Part shown: positions 9,978 to 21,126 of the stretch, in pieces
Layout: every line of letters begins with the position of its first letter
Numbering within the stretch: position 1 is the stretch's first letter
Notes under the pieces: model-generated
What the model was told of the DNA's origin: nothing
Databases searched by the model: none
What the model saw: only the letters and a program-made list of their open reading frames with translations
NCBI GenBank assembly: GCA_015068845.1
Contig: SVJR01000002.1
Coordinates: 1-64,000 of the forward strand
Direction: 5' to 3'
Origin: Oscillospiraceae bacterium
Lineage (GTDB): Bacteria > Bacillota > Clostridia > Monoglobales > Monoglobaceae
DNA: 64,000 bases
Translations under genes and position numbers: made by a program

Positions 9978-10472
9978 TTATTTATTTTTAACATAAGTAA
10001 CAAATGTAATATACAAGCCGCTTTCGCATTTAATCATTTCTTCACACTTAACCGACCAATCCTGAAGCTCGTCAAAGTTCACTAAAAATCTGTCAGCCTC
10101 GTATTTATTGTCTATTTTGGTAATGTATGCAGTATCACAAAACGGCACTGCATCGCGGTATACCGCCTCGCCGCCAATAAAGAAAATATCCTCGTCGGAA
10201 TATGTCTTTTTTGCAAGCTCTACCGCATCAGAGATAGATTTGCATACAGAAATACCTTCTGCCGCAAAGCTTTCGTCGTGGGTCAAAACAATATTCAAAC
10301 GGTTAGGAAGAGGCTTTTGGTTAGGGAATGATAAAAATGTATTCTTCCCCATAATTACTGCCTTGCCCTTTGTTGTTTCTCTGAAAAATTTCATATCCTC
10401 GGGAATATGGTCCAAAAGACGGTTATCCTTCCCTATTCCCCAATTTTTATCTGCTGCTGCAATAATGTTCAT
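9978..10472 (-). CDS. folA: Dihydrofolate reductase
   Basis: MNIIAAADKNWGIGKDNRLLDHIPEDMKFFRETTKGKAVIMGKNTFLSFPNQKPLPNRLNIVLT...FFIGGEAVY. Confidence 0.95.
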   Translation of the reverse strand: MNIIAAADKNWGIGKDNRLLDHIPEDMKFFRETTKGKAVIMGKNTFLSFPNQKPLPNRLNIVLTHDESFAAEGISVCKSISDAVELAKKTYSDEDIFFIGGEAVYRDAVPFCDTAYITKIDNKYEADRFLVNFDELQDWSVKCEEMIKCESGLYITFVTYVKNK

Positions 10473-10487
10473 AAGCGTTGTTCCTCT

Positions 10488-11318
10488 TTATATTGCAATG
10501 GGTATATTCTTTATTTGCTCATTTTTCTGATAATTTTCCAATACAAAATCATCAACCGTGAAGTCGTAAAAGTTCTTCACTTCCTTGTTGATTATCAGTC
10601 GGGGTGCAGGGTATTGAGGTCTTTTTATCATTTCCTCGATTACGGGAATGTGACGGTCATAGATATGCGCATCGGCAATCACATGAACAAACTCGTCAAC
10701 TTCAAGTCCGCTGACCTGAGCAAACATATGTGTAAGTGCGGCATACTGCACCACATTCCAGTTATTTGCCGCCAGAACATCCTGAGACCGCTGATTGAGT
10801 ATCGCGTTCAGACGATTTCCCGTAACATTAAAGGTCATACTGTATGCACAAGGATAAAGATTCATTTCACTCAAATCCTGATGCACATAGATATTGGTCA
10901 TAATGCGGCGGCTGTATGGGTTGTTTTTGAGGTCGAATAACACTCTGTCAACCTGATCAAACTCGCCCTCGGGGTACTTGTGCTTTACCGACATCTGATA
11001 ACCATAAGCCTTGCCGATTGAGCCGTCCTCGCCTGCCCAGCTGTCCCAGATATGGCTGTTTAAATCCTTTATATTATTGGATTTTTTCTGCCAAATCCAA
11101 AGTATCTCGTCAATCGCACTTTTAAGGTATGTGGGTCGAAGGGTCAGAATTGGGAATTCCTCCGCCAAATTATAGCGGTTCACAACACCGAATTTTTTAA
11201 CGGTATGTGCAGGAGTTCCGTCCTCCCACTTTGGTCTTACCTCGCAATCCTCGTCCGACCAGCCGTTATCTATAATGTCACGGCACATATTAACAAATAT
11301 TTCATCTGCTTTGCTCAT
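10488..11318 (-). CDS. thyA: Thymidylate synthase
   Basis: ...LNLYPCAYSMTFNVTGNRLNAILNQRSQDVLAANNWNVVQYAALTHMFAQ... catalytic and folate/dUMP motifs. Confidence 0.95.
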   Translation of the reverse strand: MSKADEIFVNMCRDIIDNGWSDEDCEVRPKWEDGTPAHTVKKFGVVNRYNLAEEFPILTLRPTYLKSAIDEILWIWQKKSNNIKDLNSHIWDSWAGEDGSIGKAYGYQMSVKHKYPEGEFDQVDRVLFDLKNNPYSRRIMTNIYVHQDLSEMNLYPCAYSMTFNVTGNRLNAILNQRSQDVLAANNWNVVQYAALTHMFAQVSGLEVDEFVHVIADAHIYDRHIPVIEEMIKRPQYPAPRLIINKEVKNFYDFTVDDFVLENYQKNEQIKNIPIAI

Positions 11319-11347
11319 AGTTATTCTCTTTTCCTATAAGATTCTTA

Positions 11348-11404
11348 TGTAGGGGGCATTCACGAATGCCCCGGAATACGGGCGGTTCGTGAACCGCCCC
11401 TACA
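11348..11404. repeat. REP-like palindromic intergenic element
   Basis: TGTAGGGGGCATTCACGAATGCCCCGGAATACGGGCGGTTCGTGAACCGCCCCTACA. Confidence 0.7.
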
Positions 11405-11424
11405 ATATCAAAACCAAATCTTTA

Positions 11425-13368
<1,944 letters not shown>

Positions 13369-13398
13369 TTACCTTTCTGTATTTTAAACAATTTTTAT

Positions 13399-13662
13399 TT
13401 ATAGCCCTGCCTCACGCTTTTTAATTCTGCCGGCAAGTGCCTTTGTGGAAATGTTGGTTATATAAACAACAGACTGTCCCTTTTCCTCACAAATTACAAT
13501 GGATTTTGGAATTTCGTCGGAAACATTCCTTACAAAACCCTCTTCCTCAACCACCTTCAAAAATTCACGGGAGAATTTTGAAACAGAGGTTGTTTCAAGG
13601 TCAAGAACAGATATTATATTTTTTGTGTTTACAACGGTATCTCTACCTAAATGCAGGTACAT
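13399..13662 (-). CDS. remB: DUF370 / RemB-like extracellular matrix regulator
   Basis: MYLHLGRDTVVNTKNIISVLDLETTSVSKFSREFLKV...; position between recF and gyrB. Confidence 0.8.
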   Translation of the reverse strand: MYLHLGRDTVVNTKNIISVLDLETTSVSKFSREFLKVVEEEGFVRNVSDEIPKSIVICEEKGQSVVYITNISTKALAGRIKKREAGL

Positions 13663-14753
13663 TCTGTCATTCTTCCTTTATCAATTCTTATAAATCTGCC
13701 CGACTTTAAATTTTCAAACTTTTCGCGGTCGGTACAGGTAACAAAAATCTGCATATTATCAATTTTATTTAAAATATAATCCTGTCTGGTTGAATCAAGC
13801 TCGCTCATTATATCGTCAAGCAGCAGAACCGGATATTCCCCGATTTCTTCACGGAATAACTCAACTTCGGCAAGCTTTTGAACCAAAATCGCAGTCTTTT
13901 GCTGACCCTGAGATCCAAAAAGCTTTAAATCATTGCCGTTTATAAAAAATTCAATATCGTCACGATGCGGTCCAAATATACATTCACGATATCTTAGCTC
14001 TCTCTCTTCTGATTTTATCAGAACATTCCGAACATTGTGTGACAGGTTTTCAATTACCTCATTATTAATTGTCATTCCAAGCGAAACATAGTCTAAACTC
14101 AAATCTTCCTTGCCGCCGGAAATGTCAAGCTGAATTTTTTTTGCCAAAGACTCAATCTTTTTTATATATTCATAGCGTAGCTTTATTATATATTCAGTTA
14201 AACCCACAAGTCTTTCATTAAGAACCGAAAGCAGCATTTTGTCAGGATTATCATTTTTTAAAAGACTGCTCTTTTGTTCAATCAGCTTTTTATAATCCGA
14301 AACCGCCGCAAGATAATTAGGTCGCAGCTGACTTATGGTAATATCAATATTTTTACGGCGTTTTTTTGGTCCGTCCTTTATAAGACTCATATACTCCGGC
14401 CCGAAAAATACAACATTCAGATTACCCAGAAGCTCTGAATTCTTCTTTATTGGTATATCATTTATCAGAATTCTCTTCTTTTTCTTGCTGTCAAGATTGA
14501 TTTTACCGGAAATTTCACGGTTTTTTGATAAAAAATCAATCTCCAAACAGGCCTCATTTTCACCGAATTTTATCATATCGGAATCGTGAGAAGTTCTGTT
14601 TGACTTACCCAGTGAAAAAAGATAAATTGCCTCTAAAATATTTGTTTTACCCTGAGCGTTGTTGCCGTAAATTATATTTATTTTTTTATCAAATTCAAAA
14701 GCTTCTTCTTCGTAATTTCTGAAATTACAAAGCTTTAAACCGTTTACAATCAT
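13647..14753 (-). CDS. recF: DNA replication/repair protein RecF
   Basis: MIVNGLKLCNFRNYEEEAFEFDKKINIIYGNNAQGKTNILEAIYLFSLGKSNR...LLLDDIMSELD. Confidence 0.96.
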   Translation of the reverse strand: MIVNGLKLCNFRNYEEEAFEFDKKINIIYGNNAQGKTNILEAIYLFSLGKSNRTSHDSDMIKFGENEACLEIDFLSKNREISGKINLDSKKKKRILINDIPIKKNSELLGNLNVVFFGPEYMSLIKDGPKKRRKNIDITISQLRPNYLAAVSDYKKLIEQKSSLLKNDNPDKMLLSVLNERLVGLTEYIIKLRYEYIKKIESLAKKIQLDISGGKEDLSLDYVSLGMTINNEVIENLSHNVRNVLIKSEERELRYRECIFGPHRDDIEFFINGNDLKLFGSQGQQKTAILVQKLAEVELFREEIGEYPVLLLDDIMSELDSTRQDYILNKIDNMQIFVTCTDREKFENLKSGRFIRIDKGRMTECTCI

Positions 14754-15858
14754 TATTTAAGCCTTCTGGGGAGCAGGAGATATAAATACTCGTCCCCTTG
14801 AGTGGGAGTAATTATCATAGGATTGATATTCTTTTTAAATTTAATCTTTACCTTTTCATCATCGCATGCACGAAGTACACCAAGCAGAAATTCATTAAAA
14901 AATCCAATCTCAAGCTGAACATTTCCTGTTGTAACTGCTATATTGTCGTCAACCTTACCAACAATTGTCTCGCAGGAAACATTTATATTATCGTCTTCAA
15001 TCTTGAATTTAACAGGTGCATCGTTTGCATTTTCGGTTATAATCAGAGATGCACGGTAAACTGAATCAAAAAGCTCATAAAGAGGACATTCAAGCTCAAT
15101 TTCGCCCTCGTCATAAAGAGCACTTTTGAATTGATGTAGTCGCCCTCGATAAGACGGGTAACAACTCTGTAATTTTCAAAGATAAATACTGCATTCTTTG
15201 AAGTACAGTTTACTTCAACAAATTCGTCATCTTCCCTTAAAATCTTATTAATTTCACCCAGAGCCTTTGCAGGAACAACAAACTTTCTCTCGCCGTTATC
15301 TTCTTCTAAGTGATATGTTCTTACTGCTAAGCGGAAACCATCGGTTGAAACCATTCTTACAGTACCGCCCTCTATATCAAAAAGGCAACCCTTGAGAATA
15401 GGTCTGTTATCTGAAAGTGAAGTACAGAAAATGGTTTTTGAAATCATTTCCTTAAGTGTCTTTTTAGGAATTTTAACCGAATAATCGGGATTTACAACAG
15501 GAAGGTCGGGAAAATCAATAGAATTCATACCGGATATTTCAAATTTTGAGTTGCCGGACTTAATAGTACATATATTTTTTTCGTCAAGCTCAATTAAAAC
15601 TTCTTCCAACGGAAGGTTTTTTACGATACTTCCTAAAATCTTGGCATTTAAAACAGTTGAACCTCCGTGTTCAACCTCTCCACTTATTTTTGCTTCAATT
15701 CCCATTTCCATATCGTTTGAAATGAGAGTAATAACACCGTCAGTTGATGCACTTATATATATACCTTCCAGAACCGGCAGGCTTGAATGAGACGAAACTG
15801 CCTTTGATACTGAAATAACAGCCTCGTTAAGTGTTGTTTTACTGCATATAATTTTCAT
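14753..15858 (-). CDS. dnaN: DNA polymerase III beta subunit (sliding clamp); reading frame interrupted by apparent 1-nt deletion near 15123-15130
   Basis: N-terminal 231 aa in ORF 15043..15858; continuation ...SALYDEGEIELECPLYELFDSVYRASLIITENANDAPVKFKIEDDNINVSCETIVGKVDDN...MIITPTQGDEYLYLLLPRRLK* is in another frame to 14753; adding one base gives 368 aa. Confidence 0.9.
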
Positions 15859-16380
15859 TTTATAAGTCCATCCTTTTTTATAACAAAATTTAGTGATTTT
15901 TATTATATAGCCAAAAAATTATGATTTTTAGGCGTTTTTGATAAGTTTATATGTACCCCTATTATTTTAACATAGTTCTTTTTAAAAATCAATTATTTTT
16001 TAAAAAATTAGTCATTTACTTGAAAATTTATTTTTCTTTTTAAAAATTTATATATATATAAATATATATATTATTTTTATTTTGCAGTAGTTGTTGTAGG
16101 GGGTGTTGATAGTGTTGAAAAGTGATTTTTTTATTTAATTAAAGGTAATTATAGCTTGTTTATAAACTGTTGAAAACTAGAAAAAGTTATAAACATTTTC
16201 AACAGCAAAAATTTTTTTAAAATTTATACACAAGAACAAAACGAACTGTTCCACCTTAATTATGTGAATTATGGGGATAGACATTTTTATTTTATATTGA
16301 CAAAAACATAAAAATGATATATCATATGAAGGAAATATACTTAGTATATTTCTATATCTTAATAATAAGAGGTGAAAAAA
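15859..16380. other. Putative chromosomal replication origin (oriC)
   Basis: AT-rich intergenic gap with ATATATATAAATATATATATTA tract, DnaA-box-like TTATACACA at 16224-16232, adjacent dnaN/recF/gyrB, strand divergence of flanking genes. Confidence 0.6.
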
Positions 16381-16548
16381 ATGGCTTACACAATCAATGA
16401 TGAATGCATCATGTGCGGTGCTTGCGCAAGCGAATGTCCCGTTTCTTGCATCACAGAAGGCGATGCAAAGTACATTATCGATGAAAATGAATGCATCGAT
16501 TGCGGTAACTGCGCAAATGTATGTCCTGTAGATGCTCCTCAGGCATAA
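16381..16548 (+). CDS. 2[4Fe-4S] ferredoxin
   Basis: MAYTINDECIMCGACASECPVSCITEGDAKYIIDENECIDCGNCANVCPVDAPQA* (55 aa, below ORF-track cutoff); two CxxCxxCxxxCP clusters. Confidence 0.95.
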   Translation: MAYTINDECIMCGACASECPVSCITEGDAKYIIDENECIDCGNCANVCPVDAPQA

Positions 16549-16568
16549 TAAATTTTTTTAAAAATTTA

Positions 16569-16602
16569 AAAAAGAGAGTGCATTTTGTACTCTCTTTTGA
16601 AT
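16569..16602 (+). terminator. Intrinsic terminator after ferredoxin
   Basis: AAAGAGAGT-GCATTTTGT-ACTCTCTTTT. Confidence 0.65.
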
Positions 16603-16616
16603 TTTAAGGAGTTTTT

Positions 16617-17318
16617 ATGGATAGAGAAATTTTGAAATCAGGCTTAATTGAATATGGTTACGAGCTTTCTGAAAACGAAGAAGATAGTTTTGAAACATTT
16701 TCGCGACTTTTGGTTGAGTGGAATGAAAAAATGAATCTTACTGCAGTGACCGAAGCAAAGGAAATTTCAATCAAGCATTTTTTAGACAGTATAGTTCCCG
16801 TATTTTCATTTGATATAAAGGAAAATTCAAAAATAATAGATGTTGGGACAGGTGCCGGCTTCCCCGGGGTTCCTATAAAAATAATAAGACCTGACCTTGA
16901 CTTTACATTTCTTGATTCTTTAAATAAAAGAATTAACTTTTTAAAAGAAGTATCTTCAAATCTAAATTTTGAAAAGTCAGAATTTGTTCATATGCGGGCA
17001 GAGGATGCTGGAAAGGATAAAAAATTCAGAGGAAAGTATGATTACGCCGTGTCTCGTGCGGTTGCGCCGCTTAAAGTTCTTTCGGAATACTGTATTCCTC
17101 TTCTTAAAATTGGTGGAACATTTGCCGCATTTAAAGCATTTGATATTGAAGAAGAATTAAATGATGCAAAAAGTATGATAGGAAATTTGGGCGGAAAAAT
17201 AAAGGATATAAAGGAAGTAAAAATTCCGCATTCTGATATTGTCCGTAAAATTGTTTTGATTGAAAAAATAAAAGAAACCCAAAAAGAGTTTCCCAGAAAA
17301 GCAAATAAGATAAAATAG
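16617..17318 (+). CDS. rsmG: 16S rRNA (guanine(527)-N(7))-methyltransferase RsmG
   Basis: LVEWNEKMNLTAVTEAKEISIKHFLDSI...IIDVGTGAGFPGVPIKI. Confidence 0.95.
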   Translation: MDREILKSGLIEYGYELSENEEDSFETFSRLLVEWNEKMNLTAVTEAKEISIKHFLDSIVPVFSFDIKENSKIIDVGTGAGFPGVPIKIIRPDLDFTFLDSLNKRINFLKEVSSNLNFEKSEFVHMRAEDAGKDKKFRGKYDYAVSRAVAPLKVLSEYCIPLLKIGGTFAAFKAFDIEEELNDAKSMIGNLGGKIKDIKEVKIPHSDIVRKIVLIEKIKETQKEFPRKANKIK

Positions 17319-17324
17319 AAAATC

Positions 17325-17504
17325 CTCCCTTGTGTAAAGGGGTGAAAATTGCCGGTGGCAATTGTTATGCACCGACCGAGGCGACAGCCGAGACGGGGAC
17401 CGCTTTGGCGGTGGAGGGATTGTAATTTAACTTTCAAATATTATAATACAATCCCTCAGTCTCACGATGTTCGACAGCTCCCTTTGCACAAGGGAGCCTT
17501 TTTT
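17325..17504. repeat. Inverted-repeat-bounded intergenic element (MITE-like)
   Basis: Left CTCCCTTGTGTAAAGG..., right GCTCCCTTTGCACAAGGGAGC; internal GCCGGTGGCAATTGTTATGCACCGACCGAGGCGACAGCCGAGACGGGGACCGCTTTGGCGGTGGAGGGATTG. Confidence 0.6.
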
Positions 17505-17505
17505 A

Positions 17506-19227
17506 TTACTTTATTATTTCTTCTATATCTGCTTTAAAAGCATTTTCGATTGACTTTGCATCTTCCGGAGTTTTGCCGCAAAGCAGGCAGTAAAGCTTGA
17601 TTTTTGGTTCTGTTCCCGATGGACGAACAATGAAATTATTATTATCCTCAAGTTCAAGATAGATTACATCGGACTTGGGGAGAAGTATTTCTTCCTCAGC
17701 ACCGCTTTCAATATCTTTTCGGATGGAAGATTTATAGTCGCGGATTGCAAGAACCTTCTTGCCGCCAAAAACTTTTGGAGGGTTATTGCGGACATTTTCC
17801 ATAATTGATTTAATTTTTTCGGTACCTTCAATTCCCTCAAATGTAGCGGAAACGACAAATTCGTTATAAAAACCGTATTTTTTGTAAACATTCTGCAGCT
17901 GGTCGTAAAGGCTGAGTCCCTTTTCCCGGTAGTAAACCGCCATTTCGGCAATCAGCATACTTGCAACAACTGCGTCCTTGTCACGGGCATAGGTTCCGGC
18001 TAAGTATCCATAGCTTTCTTCAAAGCCAAAGAGGTATGTTCCTATTCCGGTCTCCTCGGCTTCCTTTATCTTTTCACCGATGAACTTAAAGCCGGTGAGG
18101 ACTTCCTTCATTTCTACATTATAATATGCAGCAATTTCCTTAATTATATTTGTGGTAACAATTGTTTTAACCACAAAACCGTCTTTGGGCAGAGTACCCA
18201 TCTCCTGCTTTCTACTCAAGATGTATTCTGTCAGGAGCAGTCCTGTCTGGTTGCCGGTCAGGTTAATATATTCGCCCTGTCTGTCACGAATTAAAATGCC
18301 GCAGCGGTCAGCGTCCGGGTCTGTACCGATTATCAAATCAGTACCGTTCTCCTTTGCAAGCTCTATTGCAAGAGCAAAACCCTCTTTGTATTCGGGATTG
18401 GGGGCTTCAACTGTTGGGAAGTCGCCGTCGGGCAACTCCTGTTCCTTTACAACAAGAACATTTTCAAAGCCAAGTCTTTTAAGTATTTTACGGACGGGCT
18501 TGTTGCCTGAGCCGTGGAACGGGGTGTAAACAAACTTCATATCCCTGCCCTTTTCACGGATTAATTCGGGATTGATGCACTGCTTTTCGACCTCGTCTAA
18601 AAATGCTTCTTCAACAGCATCACCCATAATTTCAATGAGACCTGATTTAACACCTTCGTCAAAGTCCATAATCTTTGCGCCGCCGAACATATCGGTCTTT
18701 TCAATTTCTTCAAGAACAATCGCCGCAAGGTCGGGATTAAGCTGCGCACCGTCGCTGCCGTAAACCTTGTAACCGTTGTATTTTGCCGGGTTATGACTTG
18801 CGGTTACCGCAATGCCGGCATCAGCATTTTTGTATCTTACCGAGAACGAAAGTTCGGGAACGGGCTTAAGCTCTTCGAAAATGAACGCTTTTATGCCGTT
18901 TGCCGCAAGAACAGATGCCGCAATTTTTGCAAACTCGTCGGACTTGTGACGGCTGTCATAGGCAATAGTAACCTTAAGGTCGCCTTTTCCGGGATTGGTC
19001 TTTTTCAACTGGTTTGCAAGACCTTGGGTTGCGCGGGCAACCACATAGGAGTTCATACGGTTAAGACCGATTCCTATAATTCCGCGGAGTCCTGCCGTAC
19101 CGAATTCCAGAGATTTATAAAATCTTTCCTTTATTTCCCTTTCATCGCCTTTGATTGCTTCAAGCTCGGCTTTGTCACATTCTGCAACCTTTTCAAGCCA
19201 AAGCTTATATTCTTCCATATATGACAT
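17506..19227 (-). CDS. pgcA: Phospho-sugar mutase (phosphoglucomutase/phosphomannomutase family)
   Basis: FGTAGLRGIIGIGLNRMN...GIAVTASHNPAKYNGYKVYGSDGAQL...TDPDADRCGI...FGFEESYGYL...VRPSGTEPKIK. Confidence 0.93.
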   Translation of the reverse strand: MSYMEEYKLWLEKVAECDKAELEAIKGDEREIKERFYKSLEFGTAGLRGIIGIGLNRMNSYVVARATQGLANQLKKTNPGKGDLKVTIAYDSRHKSDEFAKIAASVLAANGIKAFIFEELKPVPELSFSVRYKNADAGIAVTASHNPAKYNGYKVYGSDGAQLNPDLAAIVLEEIEKTDMFGGAKIMDFDEGVKSGLIEIMGDAVEEAFLDEVEKQCINPELIREKGRDMKFVYTPFHGSGNKPVRKILKRLGFENVLVVKEQELPDGDFPTVEAPNPEYKEGFALAIELAKENGTDLIIGTDPDADRCGILIRDRQGEYINLTGNQTGLLLTEYILSRKQEMGTLPKDGFVVKTIVTTNIIKEIAAYYNVEMKEVLTGFKFIGEKIKEAEETGIGTYLFGFEESYGYLAGTYARDKDAVVASMLIAEMAVYYREKGLSLYDQLQNVYKKYGFYNEFVVSATFEGIEGTEKIKSIMENVRNNPPKVFGGKKVLAIRDYKSSIRKDIESGAEEEILLPKSDVIYLELEDNNNFIVRPSGTEPKIKLYCLLCGKTPEDAKSIENAFKADIEEIIK

Positions 19228-19383
19228 ATAATCACTGTCCTTTCCAAAAGGATTTATTATTAACATTATTATACAACGAATTTAATTTTATTTCAATATT
19301 TTTATTTAAAGTGATTGATATTTTATATGAAATTTGATAATATATTAAATAGAATTTTAAATTAAAAAGGAGATTTTTATATT

Positions 19384-19824
19384 ATGTTGGCAATAGGAGC
19401 AGACCACGGCGGCGTAAACCTTAAGGAAACAATAAAAAATTACCTTACAGAAAGAGGCGTTGAATTCAAAGACTTCGGCACATTCGGCACCACTTCGATT
19501 GATTATCCCGATATTGCAAAGGTAGTGGCAGATTCAATAGTTAAGGGCGAGTGCGAAAAGGGAATTCTTATTTGCGGAACAGGTATCGGAGTTAGTATTT
19601 CGGCAAATAAGGTTAAAGGCATCCGTGCAGCACATGTAACCGATACATACAGCGCAAGAATGGCAAAGGAACACAACAACGCCCACATCATCTGCCTTGG
19701 CGAGAGAATAACAGGCTGCGACCTGGCAGTTGAAATAGTAAAGGCATACCTTGATGCAGAGCATCTTGGCGGAAGACACGGAGTAAGAGTTGAGAAGATA
19801 ATGAATATAGAAAAAGCGGAGTAA
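19384..19824 (+). CDS. rpiB: Ribose 5-phosphate isomerase B
   Basis: MLAIGADHGGVNLKETIKNYLTERGVEFKDFGTF...GILICGTGIGVSISANKVKGIRAA. Confidence 0.95.
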   Translation: MLAIGADHGGVNLKETIKNYLTERGVEFKDFGTFGTTSIDYPDIAKVVADSIVKGECEKGILICGTGIGVSISANKVKGIRAAHVTDTYSARMAKEHNNAHIICLGERITGCDLAVEIVKAYLDAEHLGGRHGVRVEKIMNIEKAE

Positions 19825-19930
19825 AAACGTCTGTATCACGCGTTCAACCGCTCTTATATACACAAATACACGGCGGTCGGCTTAACACGCAATACAAACA
19901 ACTTTCTCTTTGCCTATTTTGGTGAGGAAT

Positions 19931-20051
19931 GTCATTCTGAGCCAAAGGCGAAGAATCTTTTATACATCGCATTGTCTAAGATATTTCGACAGGCTCAATA
20001 TGACAGACAATGCTTGGTATAGTTGTCATTCTGAGTGAAACGAAGAATCTT
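19931..20051. repeat. Two copies of GTCATTCTGAG(n)GAAGAATCTT-type intergenic repeat
   Basis: GTCATTCTGAGCCAAAGGCGAAGAATCTT (19931) and GTCATTCTGAGTGAAACGAAGAATCTT (20025). Confidence 0.65.
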
Positions 20052-20070
20052 AAAAAAGGAGAACCTTCAA

Positions 20071-21120
20071 GTGAACAATTCAAGACGGGTTAAAATAGGA
20101 AATATTTATATAGGCGGCGGGGAAAAGATTGCAATTCAATCAATGACCACTACACCGACCGCCGACGCAAAAAAGACAATCGAACAAATCCGTGAGCTGG
20201 AAGCACACGGGTGTGATATTGTGCGCGTTGCTGTCCCCGATATGGCGGCGGCAGAGGCAATTTACGAAATTAAAAATAACATAAATATTCCCCTTGTTGC
20301 GGATATTCACTTTGACTATCGCCTTGCAATAACAGCAATGGAAAGGGGCGTTGATAAAATCCGCATAAACCCCGGCAACATTGGTGATGAACAAAAGGCA
20401 CGCATAGTTGCAGAGGAAGCAAAGAAAAGAAATATCCCCATCAGAATCGGGGTAAACGGCGGCTCGCTCGACAAAAAGCTCCTTGAAAAATACGGCTCTG
20501 CAACACCCGAGGCAATGGTGGAGAGTGCAGAGGAGCATATAAAGATACTTGAAAGATTCGGGTTTTATGACACCGTTGTTTCTATCAAGGCATCAGATGT
20601 TAAAAAGACAATTGAGGCATATCGCCTTGCATCGGAAAAGTTCAGTTATCCTCTCCATTTAGGCGTAACCGAGGCAGGAACCTACAAAAGCGGTGTTATC
20701 AAATCGGCAATCGGCATAGGCTCGCTCCTTGCCGACGGAATAGGTGACACAATCCGTGTATCACTCACCGATGACCCCGTCCACGAGGTTGATACCGCAA
20801 AACTGATACTTAAATCTCTTGGACTTATGGAGCAGGGGATTGAGGTTGTTTCGTGCCCGACCTGCGCGCGGTGCAGAATTAATCTTATCCCGATTGCAAA
20901 GGAACTGAGCGAAAGACTTGAAAATGTCCCCGGCAAGCTGAAAGTAGCCGTTATGGGCTGTGCGGTGAATGGTCCGGGCGAGGCACGGGATGCAGATATA
21001 GGAATTGCTGGAGGAGCGGGAGAAGCTCTGCTCTTCAAAAAAGGCGAAATTGTGGGGAAAATCCCCGAAGATAGGGTTATTGAAACCTTAATGTGCGAAA
21101 TAGAAAAAATGAAAGGATAG
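20071..21120 (+). CDS. ispG: 4-hydroxy-3-methylbut-2-en-1-yl diphosphate synthase
   Basis: VNNSRRVKIGNIYIGGGEKIAIQSMTTTPTADAKKTIEQIRELEAHGCDIVRVAVPD...; GTG start after AAAGGAG, listed ATG lies in a repeat. Confidence 0.93.
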   Translation: MNNSRRVKIGNIYIGGGEKIAIQSMTTTPTADAKKTIEQIRELEAHGCDIVRVAVPDMAAAEAIYEIKNNINIPLVADIHFDYRLAITAMERGVDKIRINPGNIGDEQKARIVAEEAKKRNIPIRIGVNGGSLDKKLLEKYGSATPEAMVESAEEHIKILERFGFYDTVVSIKASDVKKTIEAYRLASEKFSYPLHLGVTEAGTYKSGVIKSAIGIGSLLADGIGDTIRVSLTDDPVHEVDTAKLILKSLGLMEQGIEVVSCPTCARCRINLIPIAKELSERLENVPGKLKVAVMGCAVNGPGEARDADIGIAGGAGEALLFKKGEIVGKIPEDRVIETLMCEIEKMKG

Positions 21121-21126
21121 ATTTTT

